A stretch of 64,000 nucleotides of DNA from Enterobacteriaceae bacterium RIT691 (GCA_009668205.1 WJYM01000006.1:1-64000); one strand, 5' to 3'. Counted from the first letter of the stretch, positions 25,768 to 35,414 are shown. The notes: generated by a model not told the origin, from the sequence alone. Numbers and translations: made by a program.

Positions 25768-28700
25768 ATGACTGAACAACAGAAAATGACTTTCGCACAG
25801 CTGTATCAGCAGCTGGATAGCCTGATGCTGCGCGACAAAACGCGCTTTGCCCGTCGTCTGCACGGCGTGAAGAAGGTTAAAAATCCTGAATCACAACAGG
25901 CCATTATGCAGGAGATGGCGCAAGAAATAGCCCAGGCGGCGGGTAAAGTCCTGCTGCGCGAAGCGGCACGCCCGGCAATCACTTACCCGGAAAACCTGCC
26001 GGTCAGCCAGAAAAAGCAGGACATTCTGGAAGCCGTTCGCGACCATCAGGTGGTGATTGTCGCCGGGGAAACCGGGTCAGGGAAAACCACGCAGTTACCC
26101 AAAATCTGTATGGAGCTGGGGCGCGGGGTGAAAGGGCTGATTGGCCATACGCAGCCGCGTCGTCTGGCGGCGCGTACCGTGGCGAACCGTATCGCAGAAG
26201 AGCTGCAAACGGAGCCGGGCGGTTGCATCGGCTACAAGGTGCGCTTTAGCGATCACGTCAGCGACAACACCATGGTCAAGCTGATGACCGACGGTATCCT
26301 GCTGGCGGAAATTCAGCAGGACCGCCTGCTGATGCAGTACGACACCATCATCATTGATGAAGCCCACGAACGCAGCCTGAATATCGATTTCCTGCTGGGC
26401 TACCTGCGCGAACTGCTGCCCAAGCGCCCCGATCTGAAAATTATCATCACTTCGGCGACCATCGATCCGGAACGTTTCTCAAAACATTTCAATAACGCGC
26501 CAATTATCGAAGTCTCCGGCCGAACCTATCCGGTGGAAGTGCGCTACCGCCCGATTGTCGAAGACGCCGATGACACCGACCGCGATCAGCTGCAGGCGAT
26601 TTTTGACGCGGTGGACGAGCTGGGGCAGGAGAGTCCGGGCGATATCCTGATCTTCATGAGCGGTGAGCGTGAAATTCGCGACACCGCCGATGCACTCAGC
26701 AAGCGCGACCTGCGCCACACCGAAATTCTGCCGCTGTACGCACGGCTGTCGAACAGCGAGCAAAACCGCGTGTTCCAGTCGCACAGCGGTCGGCGCATTG
26801 TATTGGCGACCAACGTCGCAGAAACGTCGCTCACCGTGCCGGGCATTAAATACGTTATCGACCCGGGCACGGCGCGCATCAGTCGCTATAGCTATCGCAC
26901 CAAAGTGCAGCGCCTGCCGATTGAACCGGTTTCACAGGCCTCGGCGAATCAGCGTAAAGGGCGCTGTGGACGTGTTTCCGAAGGGATCTGTATTCGTCTC
27001 TATTCGGAAGACGATTTCCTGTCGCGCCCGGAATTTACCGATCCGGAAATTTTGCGCACCAACCTGGCGTCGGTCATTCTGCAAATGACGGCGTTGGGGC
27101 TGGGTGATATTGGCGCGTTTCCTTTCGTGGAAGCGCCAGATAAACGCAATATTCAGGACGGTGTGCGTCTGCTGGAAGAGCTTGGGGCGATCACCACCGA
27201 CGAACAGCAGACGGTGTATAAACTGACGACGATGGGTCGCCAACTGAGCCAGCTGCCGGTGGATCCGCGTTTGGCGCGTATGGTGCTGGAAGCGCAAAAA
27301 TATGGCTGCGTGCGGGAAGCGATGATTATCACCTCGGCGCTCTCGATTCAGGATCCGCGCGAGCGTCCGATGGACAAACAGCAGGCCTCCGACGAGAAAC
27401 ACCGCCGCTTCCACGATAAAGAGTCCGACTTCCTGGCCTTCGTGAACCTGTGGAATTATCTCGGTGAGCAGCAAAAAGCGCTGTCGTCGAATCACTTCCG
27501 TCGCCTGTGTCGTACAGAATATCTGAACTACTTACGCGTACGTGAATGGCAGGATATCTACACCCAGCTGCGTCAGGTGGTGAAAGAGTTGGGCATTCCG
27601 GTGAACAGCGAGCCGGCAGAGTACCGTGAAATTCACGTCGCGCTGCTGACCGGTCTGCTGTCGCATCTGGGGATGAAAGATGCCGAAAAGCAGGAATTTA
27701 CCGGCGCTCGCAACGCCCGTTTCTCCATCTTCCCGGGTTCTGGCTTGTTCAAAAAGCCACCGAAATGGACGATGGTCGCCGAACTGGTGGAAACCAGCCG
27801 CTTGTGGGGACGCATTGCCGCCCGAATCGATCCGGAATGGGTGGAACCTGTCGCGCAGCATCTGATCAAACGTTCTTACAGTGAACCGCACTGGGAGCGC
27901 GCGCAGGGCGCGGTGATGGCGACAGAAAAAGTCACCGTTTACGGTCTGCCGATTGTGGCCGCGCGCAAAGTGAACTATAGCCAGATTGACCCGGCACTGT
28001 GCCGTGAACTGTTCATTCGCCATGCGCTGGTTGAAGGCGACTGGCAAACGCGGCATGCGTTTTTCCGCGACAACCTGAAGCTGCGCGCCGAAGTCGAGGA
28101 GCTGGAACACAAATCCCGCCGTCGCGATATTCTGGTGGATGATGAATCGCTGTTTGAGTTTTACGATCAGCGTATCAGCCACGAAGTGATTTCTGGCCGC
28201 CATTTTGACAGCTGGTGGAAAACGGCCAGTCGTGAAACGCCCGATCTGCTGAACTTTGAAAAAAGCATGCTGATCAAAGAGGGCGCGGAGAACGTCAGCA
28301 AGCTCGACTATCCGAACTTCTGGCATCAGGGCAACCTCAAATTGCGTCTGAGCTATCAGTTTGAGCCGGGCGCTGATGCCGATGGGGTCACGGTGCATAT
28401 TCCGCTGCCGCTGTTGAATCAGGTGGAAGAGGCCGGTTTTGAGTGGCAGATTCCAGGCTTACGCCGCGAACTGATTATCGCGTTGATCAAATCGCTGCCG
28501 AAACCGGTGCGGCGTAATTTTGTTCCGGCGCCAAACTACGCCGAAGCGTTTTTAGGCCGCGCCACGCCGCTGGAGCTACCGCTGCTGGATTCAATCGAGC
28601 GGGAACTGCGCCGCATGAGCGGCGTCACCATTGACCGTGAAGACTGGCACTGGGATCAGGTGCCCGATCATCTGAAAATCACCTTCCGCGTGGTGGATGA

Positions 28701-29670
28701 CAAGAATAAGAAGCTGCAGGAAGGCCGGGACCTGACGGCGTTGAAAGACGTGCTGAAAGGTAAAGTGCAGGAGACGCTGTCGGCGGTGGCGGATGACGGC
28801 ATCGAGCAAAGCGGTCTGCATATCTGGAGTTTCGGTACTTTACAGGAAAGCTACGAGCAGAAACGCGGCAATTATAAGGTTAAAGCCTGGCCTGCGCTGG
28901 TGGATGAACGTGACAGTGTGGCTATCAAACTGTTCGACAATCCTCAGGAACAACAGCAGGCGATGTGGCGGGGTTTGCGTCGTTTACTGCTGCTGAATAT
29001 TCCGTCACCCATCAAATATCTGCATGAAAAACTGCCGAATAAAGCCAAGCTTGGGCTGTACTTTAACCCGTACGGTAAAGTGCTGGATCTGATTGATGAC
29101 TGTATCTCCTGCGGCGTGGATAAGCTTATCGACGAAGCGGGCGGCCCGGTATGGACCGAAGAGAACTTTGCGACGTTACATGAGAAAGTCCGCGCGGAAC
29201 TGAATGATACCGTGGTTGAGATTGCGAAGCAGGTGGAACAGACGCTGACCGCCGTGTTCAATATCAATAAGCGTCTGAAAGGGCGTGTGGATATGACCAT
29301 GGCGCTGGGGCTGTCGGATGTGAAAGCGCAGATGGCAGGGTTGGTGTACCGCGGTTTTGTCACCGGAAACGGCTTTAAACGTCTGGGCGATACGCTGCGT
29401 TATCTGAATGCGATCGAAAGGCGTCTGGAAAAACTGGCTATCGATCCGCATCGCGACCGCGCGCAAATGCTGAAAGTCGAAAGCGTCCAGCAGGCGTGGC
29501 AGCAGTGGCTGAACAAACTGCCGCCCGCGCGTCGCGACGACGCTGATGTACAGGAGATCCGCTGGATGATTGAAGAGCTGCGCGTCAGTTACTTTGCTCA
29601 ACAGTTAGGGACGCCTTACCCGATTTCCGATAAGCGTATTTTGCAGGCGATGGAGCAGGTGAGCGGGTAG
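25768..29670 (+). CDS. hrpA: DEAH-box RNA helicase HrpA
   Basis: A 1300-residue 3'-5' RNA helicase, exactly the E. coli length, that resolves stalled or collided ribosomes on mRNA. Walker A is GETGSGKTT (residues 100-108), motif II is DEAH (197-200), motif III is SAT, and motif VI is QRKGRCGR. Next come the winged-helix/ratchet and OB-fold region and a long C-terminal DUF3418-type extension specific to HrpA. Monocistronic, divergent from azoR. A tandem repeat array follows directly after its stop. Confidence 0.98.
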   Translation: MTEQQKMTFAQLYQQLDSLMLRDKTRFARRLHGVKKVKNPESQQAIMQEMAQEIAQAAGKVLLREAARPAITYPENLPVSQKKQDILEAVRDHQVVIVAGETGSGKTTQLPKICMELGRGVKGLIGHTQPRRLAARTVANRIAEELQTEPGGCIGYKVRFSDHVSDNTMVKLMTDGILLAEIQQDRLLMQYDTIIIDEAHERSLNIDFLLGYLRELLPKRPDLKIIITSATIDPERFSKHFNNAPIIEVSGRTYPVEVRYRPIVEDADDTDRDQLQAIFDAVDELGQESPGDILIFMSGEREIRDTADALSKRDLRHTEILPLYARLSNSEQNRVFQSHSGRRIVLATNVAETSLTVPGIKYVIDPGTARISRYSYRTKVQRLPIEPVSQASANQRKGRCGRVSEGICIRLYSEDDFLSRPEFTDPEILRTNLASVILQMTALGLGDIGAFPFVEAPDKRNIQDGVRLLEELGAITTDEQQTVYKLTTMGRQLSQLPVDPRLARMVLEAQKYGCVREAMIITSALSIQDPRERPMDKQQASDEKHRRFHDKESDFLAFVNLWNYLGEQQKALSSNHFRRLCRTEYLNYLRVREWQDIYTQLRQVVKELGIPVNSEPAEYREIHVALLTGLLSHLGMKDAEKQEFTGARNARFSIFPGSGLFKKPPKWTMVAELVETSRLWGRIAARIDPEWVEPVAQHLIKRSYSEPHWERAQGAVMATEKVTVYGLPIVAARKVNYSQIDPALCRELFIRHALVEGDWQTRHAFFRDNLKLRAEVEELEHKSRRRDILVDDESLFEFYDQRISHEVISGRHFDSWWKTASRETPDLLNFEKSMLIKEGAENVSKLDYPNFWHQGNLKLRLSYQFEPGADADGVTVHIPLPLLNQVEEAGFEWQIPGLRRELIIALIKSLPKPVRRNFVPAPNYAEAFLGRATPLELPLLDSIERELRRMSGVTIDREDWHWDQVPDHLKITFRVVDDKNKKLQEGRDLTALKDVLKGKVQETLSAVADDGIEQSGLHIWSFGTLQESYEQKRGNYKVKAWPALVDERDSVAIKLFDNPQEQQQAMWRGLRRLLLLNIPSPIKYLHEKLPNKAKLGLYFNPYGKVLDLIDDCISCGVDKLIDEAGGPVWTEENFATLHEKVRAELNDTVVEIAKQVEQTLTAVFNINKRLKGRVDMTMALGLSDVKAQMAGLVYRGFVTGNGFKRLGDTLRYLNAIERRLEKLAIDPHRDRAQMLKVESVQQAWQQWLNKLPPARRDDADVQEIRWMIEELRVSYFAQQLGTPYPISDKRILQAMEQVSG

Positions 29671-29693
29671 CGTCTTAGCGGCTTGTTGCCCCT

Positions 29694-30150
29694 CACCCCG
29701 ACCCTCTCCCCAAAGGGGCGAGGGAGTAGATAGTGCGGTTTGTGGCGCTTCTGCAGGCCCTCTCCCTAACTCTCTCCCAAAGGGAGAGGGAACTGATTGG
29801 TACGGTCTCTGCTTTTCTCCCTCTCACCATAGGGGCGAGAGAGTAGATTGTGCGGTTTGTGGCGCTTCTGCAGACCCTCTCCCTAACCCTCTCCCAAAGG
29901 GAGAGGGAACTGGTTGGTGCGGTCTCTGCTTTTCTCCCTCTCACCATAGGGGCGAGAGAGTAGATTGTGCGGTTTGTGGTGCTTCTGCAGACCCTCTTCC
30001 TAACTCTCTCCAAAGGGAGAGGGAACTGATTGGTGCGGTCTCTGCTTTTCTCCCTCTTCCTGACCCTCTCCCAAGGGAGAGGGTTTCACACCGAAGCCGA
30101 GGCCTGTGGTTTTCTCCCTCTCCATTCAGGGAGAGGGTCGGGGTGAGGGG
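29694..30150. repeat. 117-bp tandem repeats downstream of hrpA
   Basis: CTGCAG recurs at 29751, 29868 and 29985, giving an exact 117-bp period. Two full units (29757-29873, 29874-29990) are flanked by partial ones before and after. Each unit holds a strong hairpin built from CTCTCCC and GGGAGAGGG arms, and a further GGGAGAGGGTCGGGGTGAGG palindrome closes the array near 30150. Because 117 is divisible by three, a minus-strand frame stays open through the array; it is low-complexity and not called a gene. The whole 29671-30182 gap contains nothing else. Confidence 0.9.
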
Positions 30151-30182
30151 GAGCAGGCGACGCTGATTCGACCCGCTGGTTT

Positions 30183-30842
30183 CTATCCATTCACCCACGC
30201 CAGCGTAAAGCCATCCCACCCCTTGACGCCCACCGCTTGAAGCGCCGTGCAGGTCAGGCGCGGATCCTGGCCCATCATCTCAATAAACTGGCGTACGCCC
30301 TGGACGTTTTTATCCTGGGACTGCGGAATGGTCACTTCCCCTGCGCGCACCACGTTATCGCCGATGATCAGCGTACCTGGCCGCGAATAACGTAGCGCCC
30401 ATTCCAGATAATGCGGATTATTCGGTTTATCGGCGTCGATAAAAATCAGGTCAAAGCACGTCTGGGGATCAAACGCCGCGAGCGACGCCAGCGCCGGGCC
30501 TTCAATCACGTCGACTTTCTCGGCGACACCGGCCAATGCCAGATTTTTCCGCGCGACGGCGGCATGGTGCGGGCTGAATTCCAGCGTGACCAGCTTGCCA
30601 TCCTCGGGCAGCTCGCGGGCCATCCAAATGCTGCTGTAGCCGCCCAGCGTGCCAATCTCGAGTATGTTTTTGGCGCGTGTCATGCGCACAAACAGCGCAA
30701 GCAGCTGTCCCTGATTGGCGGCGACATCGATGGCGGGCAGGCCCGCCTGGTGGTTATTCTCCAGCACCTTTTCCAGCAGCGGATCGTCCGGCAGCAGGGC
30801 GTTAATCAGATAGTTATCCACGGCAGACCACGATTGTTGCAT
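30183..30842 (-). CDS. Class I SAM-dependent O-methyltransferase
   Basis: A 219-residue cytosolic enzyme of the catechol/caffeoyl-CoA O-methyltransferase family (PF01596), Mg-dependent. The SAM site is ILEIGTLGGYSSIW, and the metal/catechol region FIDADKPNNPHYLEW has the DAD(K)xxN signature. AAGGAG lies 8 bp before the ATG at 30842; an upstream start at 30866 lacks one. The substrate is probably a small catechol or hydroxylated aromatic, fitting the aromatic catabolic setting, but this is inference. It lies immediately downstream of an efflux-gene remnant in the same orientation. Confidence 0.85.
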   Translation of the reverse strand: MQQSWSAVDNYLINALLPDDPLLEKVLENNHQAGLPAIDVAANQGQLLALFVRMTRAKNILEIGTLGGYSSIWMARELPEDGKLVTLEFSPHHAAVARKNLALAGVAEKVDVIEGPALASLAAFDPQTCFDLIFIDADKPNNPHYLEWALRYSRPGTLIIGDNVVRAGEVTIPQSQDKNVQGVRQFIEMMGQDPRLTCTALQAVGVKGWDGFTLAWVNG

Positions 30843-30862
30843 CTCTGACTCCTTATTGAGCG

Positions 30863-31000
30863 TCACCCTGACAGAGAAGACCTGTCGCCTCCGAGCGACC
30901 GGTAAAGATCGACCTGCACCCTGCTCATCTGCAGTGTAAACAGCGTACGCGGCGCATCCGGCACATCATTTAAGCGAATGACGTCATGATGTAGCAAAAA
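30863..31000 (-). pseudogene. C-terminal remnant of an outer-membrane efflux factor
   Basis: The minus-strand frame ending at 30863 reads LNDVPDAPRTLFTLQMSRVQ then VDLYRSLGG. This matches the tail of NodT/OprM-family outer-membrane efflux proteins (LDAQRTLxxxQ...VxLYxALGGGW), with an internal deletion and an altered end (DRSSLSG). The rest of the gene is absent. The frame is open back to about 31075 but shows no family similarity there. It sits 20 bp before the O-methyltransferase, hinting that a pump once preceded it. Confidence 0.5.
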
Positions 31001-31127
31001 GCGCATGAGTGAAAGTCCAGCATCGGGAATGTGGCAACCGGCCAACTGCTCGCTTTCGGAGCCATCTGCTGTCATTATCCGTCCCCAATGTTACCGTCCA
31101 AAAAGGCTAATGAAAGAAGGGGGCCCT

Positions 31128-31922
31128 ATGCTGACGATCTTTCCACAACTGACTGAAAATACACTCCATGCGGCGAACCGCGTGGGCGAGTGGCTGGCGC
31201 AGAATGACTATCCGACGCCTCCGGTAAACGTCGACGCCGACCTGGTGGTACTGGCGGGTAACGCCGTGATGCCGACCATTGATGCGGCCTGCCGACTGGC
31301 CGCCGAAAACCGGACGCTCCTGATCAGCGGCGGGATTGGGCATTCCACGACGTTTCTCTATGCCGCAGTCTCCCGTCATCCACGTTACAACATTCTTCGC
31401 ACCACGGGACGCGCGGAAGCCGCGATTCTGGCGGATATTGCTCATCAGTTCTGGAATATTCCCCACGAGCGCATCGTGGTGGAAGACCGTTCGACCAACT
31501 GTGGAGAAAATGCCCGTTTCACGCGCACCACCCTGGAAGAGCGCGGTATCCCTTGCCGCAATGGGATTGTGGTACAGGATCCTACGATGCAGCGTCGGAC
31601 CATGGCGACGTTTGCGCAGGTCTGGCAAGGCGAAGCCAACGCGCCGCAGTGGCATAGCTATCCGGGCTATCTGCCGGTGCTGCAAAACGGCCATCATGGC
31701 GTGAATTTTACTGATGAAGCCCACGATGTCTGGCCGGTCGAACGTTACCTTTCCCTGATTTTAGGGGAGCTTCCGCGCCTGCAGGATGATGAAAACGGCT
31801 ATGGTCCTCACGGGAAAGGCTTTATCCCGCATGTCGATATTCCGCAGGATGTGCTTGCCGCCTGGCAGGTATTGCGTGAAGACCAACAGCTGCGTGACGT
31901 GCTGGCCAGTCGTTCTTTGTAA
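31128..31922 (+). CDS. ydcF: YdcF, DUF218 SAM-binding protein
   Basis: A 264-residue DUF218-family protein, orthologous to E. coli YdcF (266), whose crystal structure binds S-adenosylmethionine; its biological role is unknown. Conserved blocks: ADLVVLAGNAVMPTIDAACR, LLISGGIGHSTTFLY, EDRSTNCGENARF and VVQDPTMQRRTMATF. No signal or membrane helix. Start chosen at ATG 31128 after GAAAGAAGGGGG. The hrpA-ydcF-aldA order of E. coli is kept, apart from the inserted methyltransferase and remnant. Confidence 0.93.
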   Translation: MLTIFPQLTENTLHAANRVGEWLAQNDYPTPPVNVDADLVVLAGNAVMPTIDAACRLAAENRTLLISGGIGHSTTFLYAAVSRHPRYNILRTTGRAEAAILADIAHQFWNIPHERIVVEDRSTNCGENARFTRTTLEERGIPCRNGIVVQDPTMQRRTMATFAQVWQGEANAPQWHSYPGYLPVLQNGHHGVNFTDEAHDVWPVERYLSLILGELPRLQDDENGYGPHGKGFIPHVDIPQDVLAAWQVLREDQQLRDVLASRSL

Positions 31923-32019
31923 CCCTCTCCTGAAATGCCCGTTTGCGAGAAAAATGGCGCAAACGGGCAATGCGTGTTGCAATGTTGTTAGCGCTGAATC
32001 GCGTTCAGCGCCGCACTTT

Positions 32020-32035
32020 TATGAGTTATCTCACA
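32020..32035. promoter_or_regulatory. Candidate CRP site upstream of aldA
   Basis: TATGA-GTTATC-TCACA matches the TGTGA-N6-TCACA consensus at nine of ten fixed positions and lies about 100 bp upstream of the aldA start. E. coli aldA is known to be CRP-dependent. Confidence 0.5.
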
Positions 32036-32130
32036 GATATAGCATGTCAGAGTAGGCAGCCGTGGCCCCGAATCTCGATATTTAACAATAAATTCACTTG
32101 TTAAAAACGATGCATTTACAGGAGCGAGTC

Positions 32131-33570
32131 ATGACGGCACCCGTACAACACCCAATGTATATTGATGGTCAGTTTGTGTCCTGGCAGGGCGACAGTTGGA
32201 TAGACGTCATCAACCCGGCCACGGAAACGCTGCTTTCCCGCATTCCTGATGGTACAGCCAAAGATGCACAGCAGGCGATTGACGCCGCAGAGCGTGCACA
32301 GCCCGCCTGGGAAGCTCTGCCTGCGATTCAGCGTGCCGGATGGCTGCGTAAAATTGCCGCGGGTATCCGTGAGCGCGCAGCAGAAATCAGCGCACTGATC
32401 GTCGCCGAAGGGGGCAAAATTCAGCCCCTGGCCGAGGTGGAGGTGGCCTTTACCGCCGACTATCTGGACTACATGTCCGAATGGGCACGCCGTTATGAAG
32501 GTGAAATCCTGCAGAGCGATCGTCCGGGAGAGAATATCTTTGTCTTCAAACGCGCGTTGGGCGTGACGACCGGGATTTTGCCGTGGAATTTCCCCTTCTT
32601 CCTGATTGCCCGCAAATTGGCGCCAGCGCTGATCACCGGAAACACCATTGTGATCAAGCCGAGTGAGTTCACGCCAAACAACGCCATTGCTTTTGCGCAG
32701 GTGGTCCACGATATCGGGCTGCCAAAAGGGGTCTTTAACCTGGTGCTGGGCCGCGGTGAAACCGTAGGCCAGGAGCTGGCGGCCAACCCGAAAGTGGCGA
32801 TGGTCAGCATGACCGGCAGCGTGGGAGCGGGTGAAAAAATCATGGCCGCGGCGGCCAAAAACATTACCAAAGTGTGCCTTGAATTAGGCGGTAAAGCCCC
32901 GGCGATTGTGCTGGACGACGCCTGCCTTGAACTGGCGGTGAAAGCGATTGTCGATTCGCGGGTGATCAACACCGGACAGGTGTGCAACTGTGCTGAACGC
33001 GTTTACGTGCAGAAAGGCATTTACGACCGCTTTGTGAATCGTCTTGGCGAAGCGATGAAAGCCGTCCAGTTTGGCGACCCGGCGCAGCGCACCGATATTG
33101 CCATGGGGCCGCTGATCAATGCCGCCGCGCTGGAGCGCGTTGAGCAGAAAGTCGCAAAAGCGGTTGAGCAGGGTGCCAAAGTGGTGCTCGGCGGTAAAGC
33201 GGTGGAAGGCAAAGGCTATTTCTATCCGCCAACGCTGCTGCTGGATGTGCGTCAGGAGATGACCATCATGCACGAAGAAACGTTCGGGCCAGTGCTGCCG
33301 GTGGTGGTGTTCGATACCCTGGAAGACGCGCTGGCGATGGCCAATGACAGTGACTACGGCCTGACATCATCGGTTTACACCCAGGATCTGAACAAAGCCA
33401 TGAAGGCTATCAAAGGGCTGAAGTTCGGCGAAACCTACATTAACCGCGAAAACTTTGAGGCGATGCAAGGGTTCCATGCGGGCTGGCGCAAGTCGGGCAT
33501 TGGCGGCGCTGACGGGCGTCACGGTCTGGAAGAGTATCTGCAAACCCAGGTGGTTTATTTGCAGTCGTGA
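32131..33570 (+). CDS. aldA: Lactaldehyde/glycolaldehyde dehydrogenase
   Basis: A 479-residue NAD-dependent aldehyde dehydrogenase that oxidises L-lactaldehyde and glycolaldehyde in fucose, rhamnose and xylose/glycol metabolism. NAD-site MTGSVGAG, general base Glu in CLELGGKAP, catalytic Cys in NTGQVCNCAERV. The start MTAPVQHPMYIDGQFV aligns with E. coli AldA, and ACAGGAG precedes it; an in-frame start at 32098 is upstream of that site. Followed by a strong terminator. Confidence 0.97.
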   Translation: MTAPVQHPMYIDGQFVSWQGDSWIDVINPATETLLSRIPDGTAKDAQQAIDAAERAQPAWEALPAIQRAGWLRKIAAGIRERAAEISALIVAEGGKIQPLAEVEVAFTADYLDYMSEWARRYEGEILQSDRPGENIFVFKRALGVTTGILPWNFPFFLIARKLAPALITGNTIVIKPSEFTPNNAIAFAQVVHDIGLPKGVFNLVLGRGETVGQELAANPKVAMVSMTGSVGAGEKIMAAAAKNITKVCLELGGKAPAIVLDDACLELAVKAIVDSRVINTGQVCNCAERVYVQKGIYDRFVNRLGEAMKAVQFGDPAQRTDIAMGPLINAAALERVEQKVAKAVEQGAKVVLGGKAVEGKGYFYPPTLLLDVRQEMTIMHEETFGPVLPVVVFDTLEDALAMANDSDYGLTSSVYTQDLNKAMKAIKGLKFGETYINRENFEAMQGFHAGWRKSGIGGADGRHGLEEYLQTQVVYLQS

Positions 33571-33595
33571 TGCAACCCTTCAGCCAGTGAAGGGG

Positions 33596-33622
33596 AAAAG
33601 GGGGCTTCGCGCCCCTTTTTTA
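33596..33622 (+). terminator. aldA terminator
   Basis: AAAAGGGGGC-TTCGC-GCCCCTTTTTT gives a GC stem with a TTCG-type loop and six T, about 25 bp after the aldA stop. Confidence 0.9.
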
Positions 33623-33699
33623 TTTGCTCCACTTTATTTCCTCCACGCATGAAAGCTGTGCTACAAATTTGACTCATCCCCTGGCGTTATGAGGTTTCC

Positions 33700-34116
33700 G
33701 TGACTGAGAAAGTGAATGCCCAGTGTCACTGTGGCGCAGTGAAATTTACCGTTGAGCTTGCCGATGGCTTCAACACGATTCGTCGTTGCAACTGCTCTTT
33801 TTGCCGCATGCGGGGGGCGGTGGTGGTATCCGCGCCGCTGTCCGGTATTCACGTCACCCACGGCAAAGATAAGCTCACGGAATACCGTTTTAACACCAGG
33901 ACGGCAGCGCACTATTTCTGTTCGGTGTGCGGGATTTATACCTTCCATCAGCGCCGTTCCAATCCGCAACAGTACGGCGTCAACGTGGCGTGTATCGAGG
34001 GCGTTTCGCCGTTCGATTTTACGGATGTGACCGTCGCCAATGGCATTAACCACCCAACGGATGGCGGTGGCGGCACGGCGGGCCATCTGACATACCATCC
34101 CGACGATGCCCGGTAA
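33700..34116 (+). CDS. GFA-fold zinc protein (DUF636)
   Basis: A 138-residue protein of the glutathione-dependent formaldehyde-activating (GFA/CENP-V) fold. Zinc-binding cysteines are visible as CHCG near residue 10, CNCSFC near 32 and CSVCG near 72. The GTG start follows ATGAGG. Family members bind zinc and sometimes a glutathione adduct, but most, including this one, have no proven reaction. It stands alone after the aldA terminator and ends before a long-loop hairpin. Confidence 0.8.
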   Translation: MTEKVNAQCHCGAVKFTVELADGFNTIRRCNCSFCRMRGAVVVSAPLSGIHVTHGKDKLTEYRFNTRTAAHYFCSVCGIYTFHQRRSNPQQYGVNVACIEGVSPFDFTDVTVANGINHPTDGGGGTAGHLTYHPDDAR

Positions 34117-34153
34117 TAGCGTGGATCTTCCCGTGGCGTTAATCTGAAAGTCT

Positions 34154-34194
34154 CACCACGGCCTGCGATTCGGATAATGCGCCGTGGTGTTATT
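34154..34194 (+). terminator. Possible terminator, 9-bp perfect stem
   Basis: CACCACGGC (34154-34162) and GCCGTGGTG (34181-34189) pair perfectly across an 18-nt loop, then TTATT. The long loop and short T-run make this a weak terminator for the GFA gene. Confidence 0.4.
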
Positions 34195-34229
34195 GCTACT
34201 ATCACGCTTTTACGCGGATGAGATGAGCA

Positions 34230-35378
34230 ATGACGAAAAACTGGTCACCGGAACTGGAAGGCCTGCGCGGCGTTGCGTCGCTGTGGGTACTGCTTGGGCA
34301 TATTGCGCTGCTGGTTAACTGCAAAATCCCCATTATTGCTGTCCCTAAACTGGGTGTGGATTTGTTTATTTTGTTATCAGGCTATCTGATGACCAAAAAC
34401 TATATTGAACGGCAGGAGAGAGAGCCGTGGGGATCGTGGCAGACCATCAAAACCTTCTGGCTGAGGCGTTATTTTCGCATTGCGCCACTCTATTATGTGA
34501 TGCTGATTATTGCGCTGGCTGCCGGGTTTTATCTTGGGGATATGCGCCATATTATCGCGGCTGCCTTTCCGTCAGCCGCAACCGAAACCTCCCGCTACAG
34601 CGATATCTCCTTCTTTAATCTCCTCGCGCATTTAACGTTTGTGTTTGGCGACCTGCCGCAATTCGCCTACAACACCGCGTTGCCGGACTGGAGTATTGGG
34701 CTGGAAATGCAGTTCTACGTCCTGTTTCCCTTCATTATGCTGCTGACGCTGCGCTGGGGTTTTGCGCTGACGCTGATGGCGGTGATGGTGCTGGAGGTGG
34801 CAGGGCGCTTCCTGCTGCCCGAACTCTATGACGCGTTCCCGATGCCCTCGATGATCCTGATTAAGCTGCACATGTTTATTGCGGGCATGTTCATGGCGGA
34901 AGCGGTCCGACGCCGTCGGATGCGGTTTGTGGTACTCGCGCTGCTGGCACCTGTCGTCAGTGAAGTCATGCATATTCGCATGGATCCTGTGCAGGTCGGC
35001 TTTGAAGCGTTGATGATCCTCGGCATGAGCGGGGTACTATGGTCATATCAACAACCGGGTGTGATGCAGAAAATTTTCAGCCTCCCACGCTGGATCCTGA
35101 GCTGTCGTCTGTTTACCTGGCTTGGCGACGTCTCTTATTCGGTCTACTTGCTGCATCTGCTGATTGTTATGCCGGTGGTGGCGATGCTGTTAACGCATCT
35201 GCACATTGCTAATCATTCGAGCGGGGCGAGATATCTGCTGAGCGTGGGGATTTGTCTGCCGGTCGTCTATCTGTTGGCAACGTTGCTGCACCGTTACATT
35301 GAGCTGCGCGGCATTACGCTCGGTAAAAAGGTGATTGGTGGGGCGGTAAAACAAGAGAAAGCCGTCAACGCACAATAG
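34230..35378 (+). CDS. Membrane acyltransferase 3 family protein
   Basis: A 382-residue integral membrane O-acyltransferase (Acyl_transf_3/OafA-type). The diagnostic N-terminus ELEGLRGVASLWVLLGH carries the catalytic RG...H, followed by RRYFRIAPLY and about ten membrane helices. No periplasmic SGNH domain is attached. Such proteins acetylate surface glycans, lipids or exopolysaccharides; with no glycan genes nearby the substrate is unknown. Monocistronic, sharing a bidirectional terminator with gapC. Confidence 0.85.
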   Translation: MTKNWSPELEGLRGVASLWVLLGHIALLVNCKIPIIAVPKLGVDLFILLSGYLMTKNYIERQEREPWGSWQTIKTFWLRRYFRIAPLYYVMLIIALAAGFYLGDMRHIIAAAFPSAATETSRYSDISFFNLLAHLTFVFGDLPQFAYNTALPDWSIGLEMQFYVLFPFIMLLTLRWGFALTLMAVMVLEVAGRFLLPELYDAFPMPSMILIKLHMFIAGMFMAEAVRRRRMRFVVLALLAPVVSEVMHIRMDPVQVGFEALMILGMSGVLWSYQQPGVMQKIFSLPRWILSCRLFTWLGDVSYSVYLLHLLIVMPVVAMLLTHLHIANHSSGARYLLSVGICLPVVYLLATLLHRYIELRGITLGKKVIGGAVKQEKAVNAQ

Positions 35379-35384
35379 CAAAAA

Positions 35385-35414
35385 CGGGCGGATGGCTGAC
35401 CATCCGCCTTCTTC
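35385..35414. terminator. Bidirectional terminator, acyltransferase/gapC
   Basis: GGCGGATGG (35387-35395) and CCATCCGCC (35400-35408) pair perfectly with a 4-nt loop. The tail is TTCTTC on the plus strand and GTTTTT on the minus strand. Confidence 0.85.

Noticed and set aside
29693-30013. Minus-strand 106-codon frame through the repeats
   Set aside because: The repeat length of 117 keeps it open by arithmetic; the product is low-complexity arginine/serine-rich sequence with no start signal.
29694-30150. CRISPR-like array
   Set aside because: Units are 117 bp and nearly identical throughout, with no short repeat alternating with unique spacers, and no cas genes are present.
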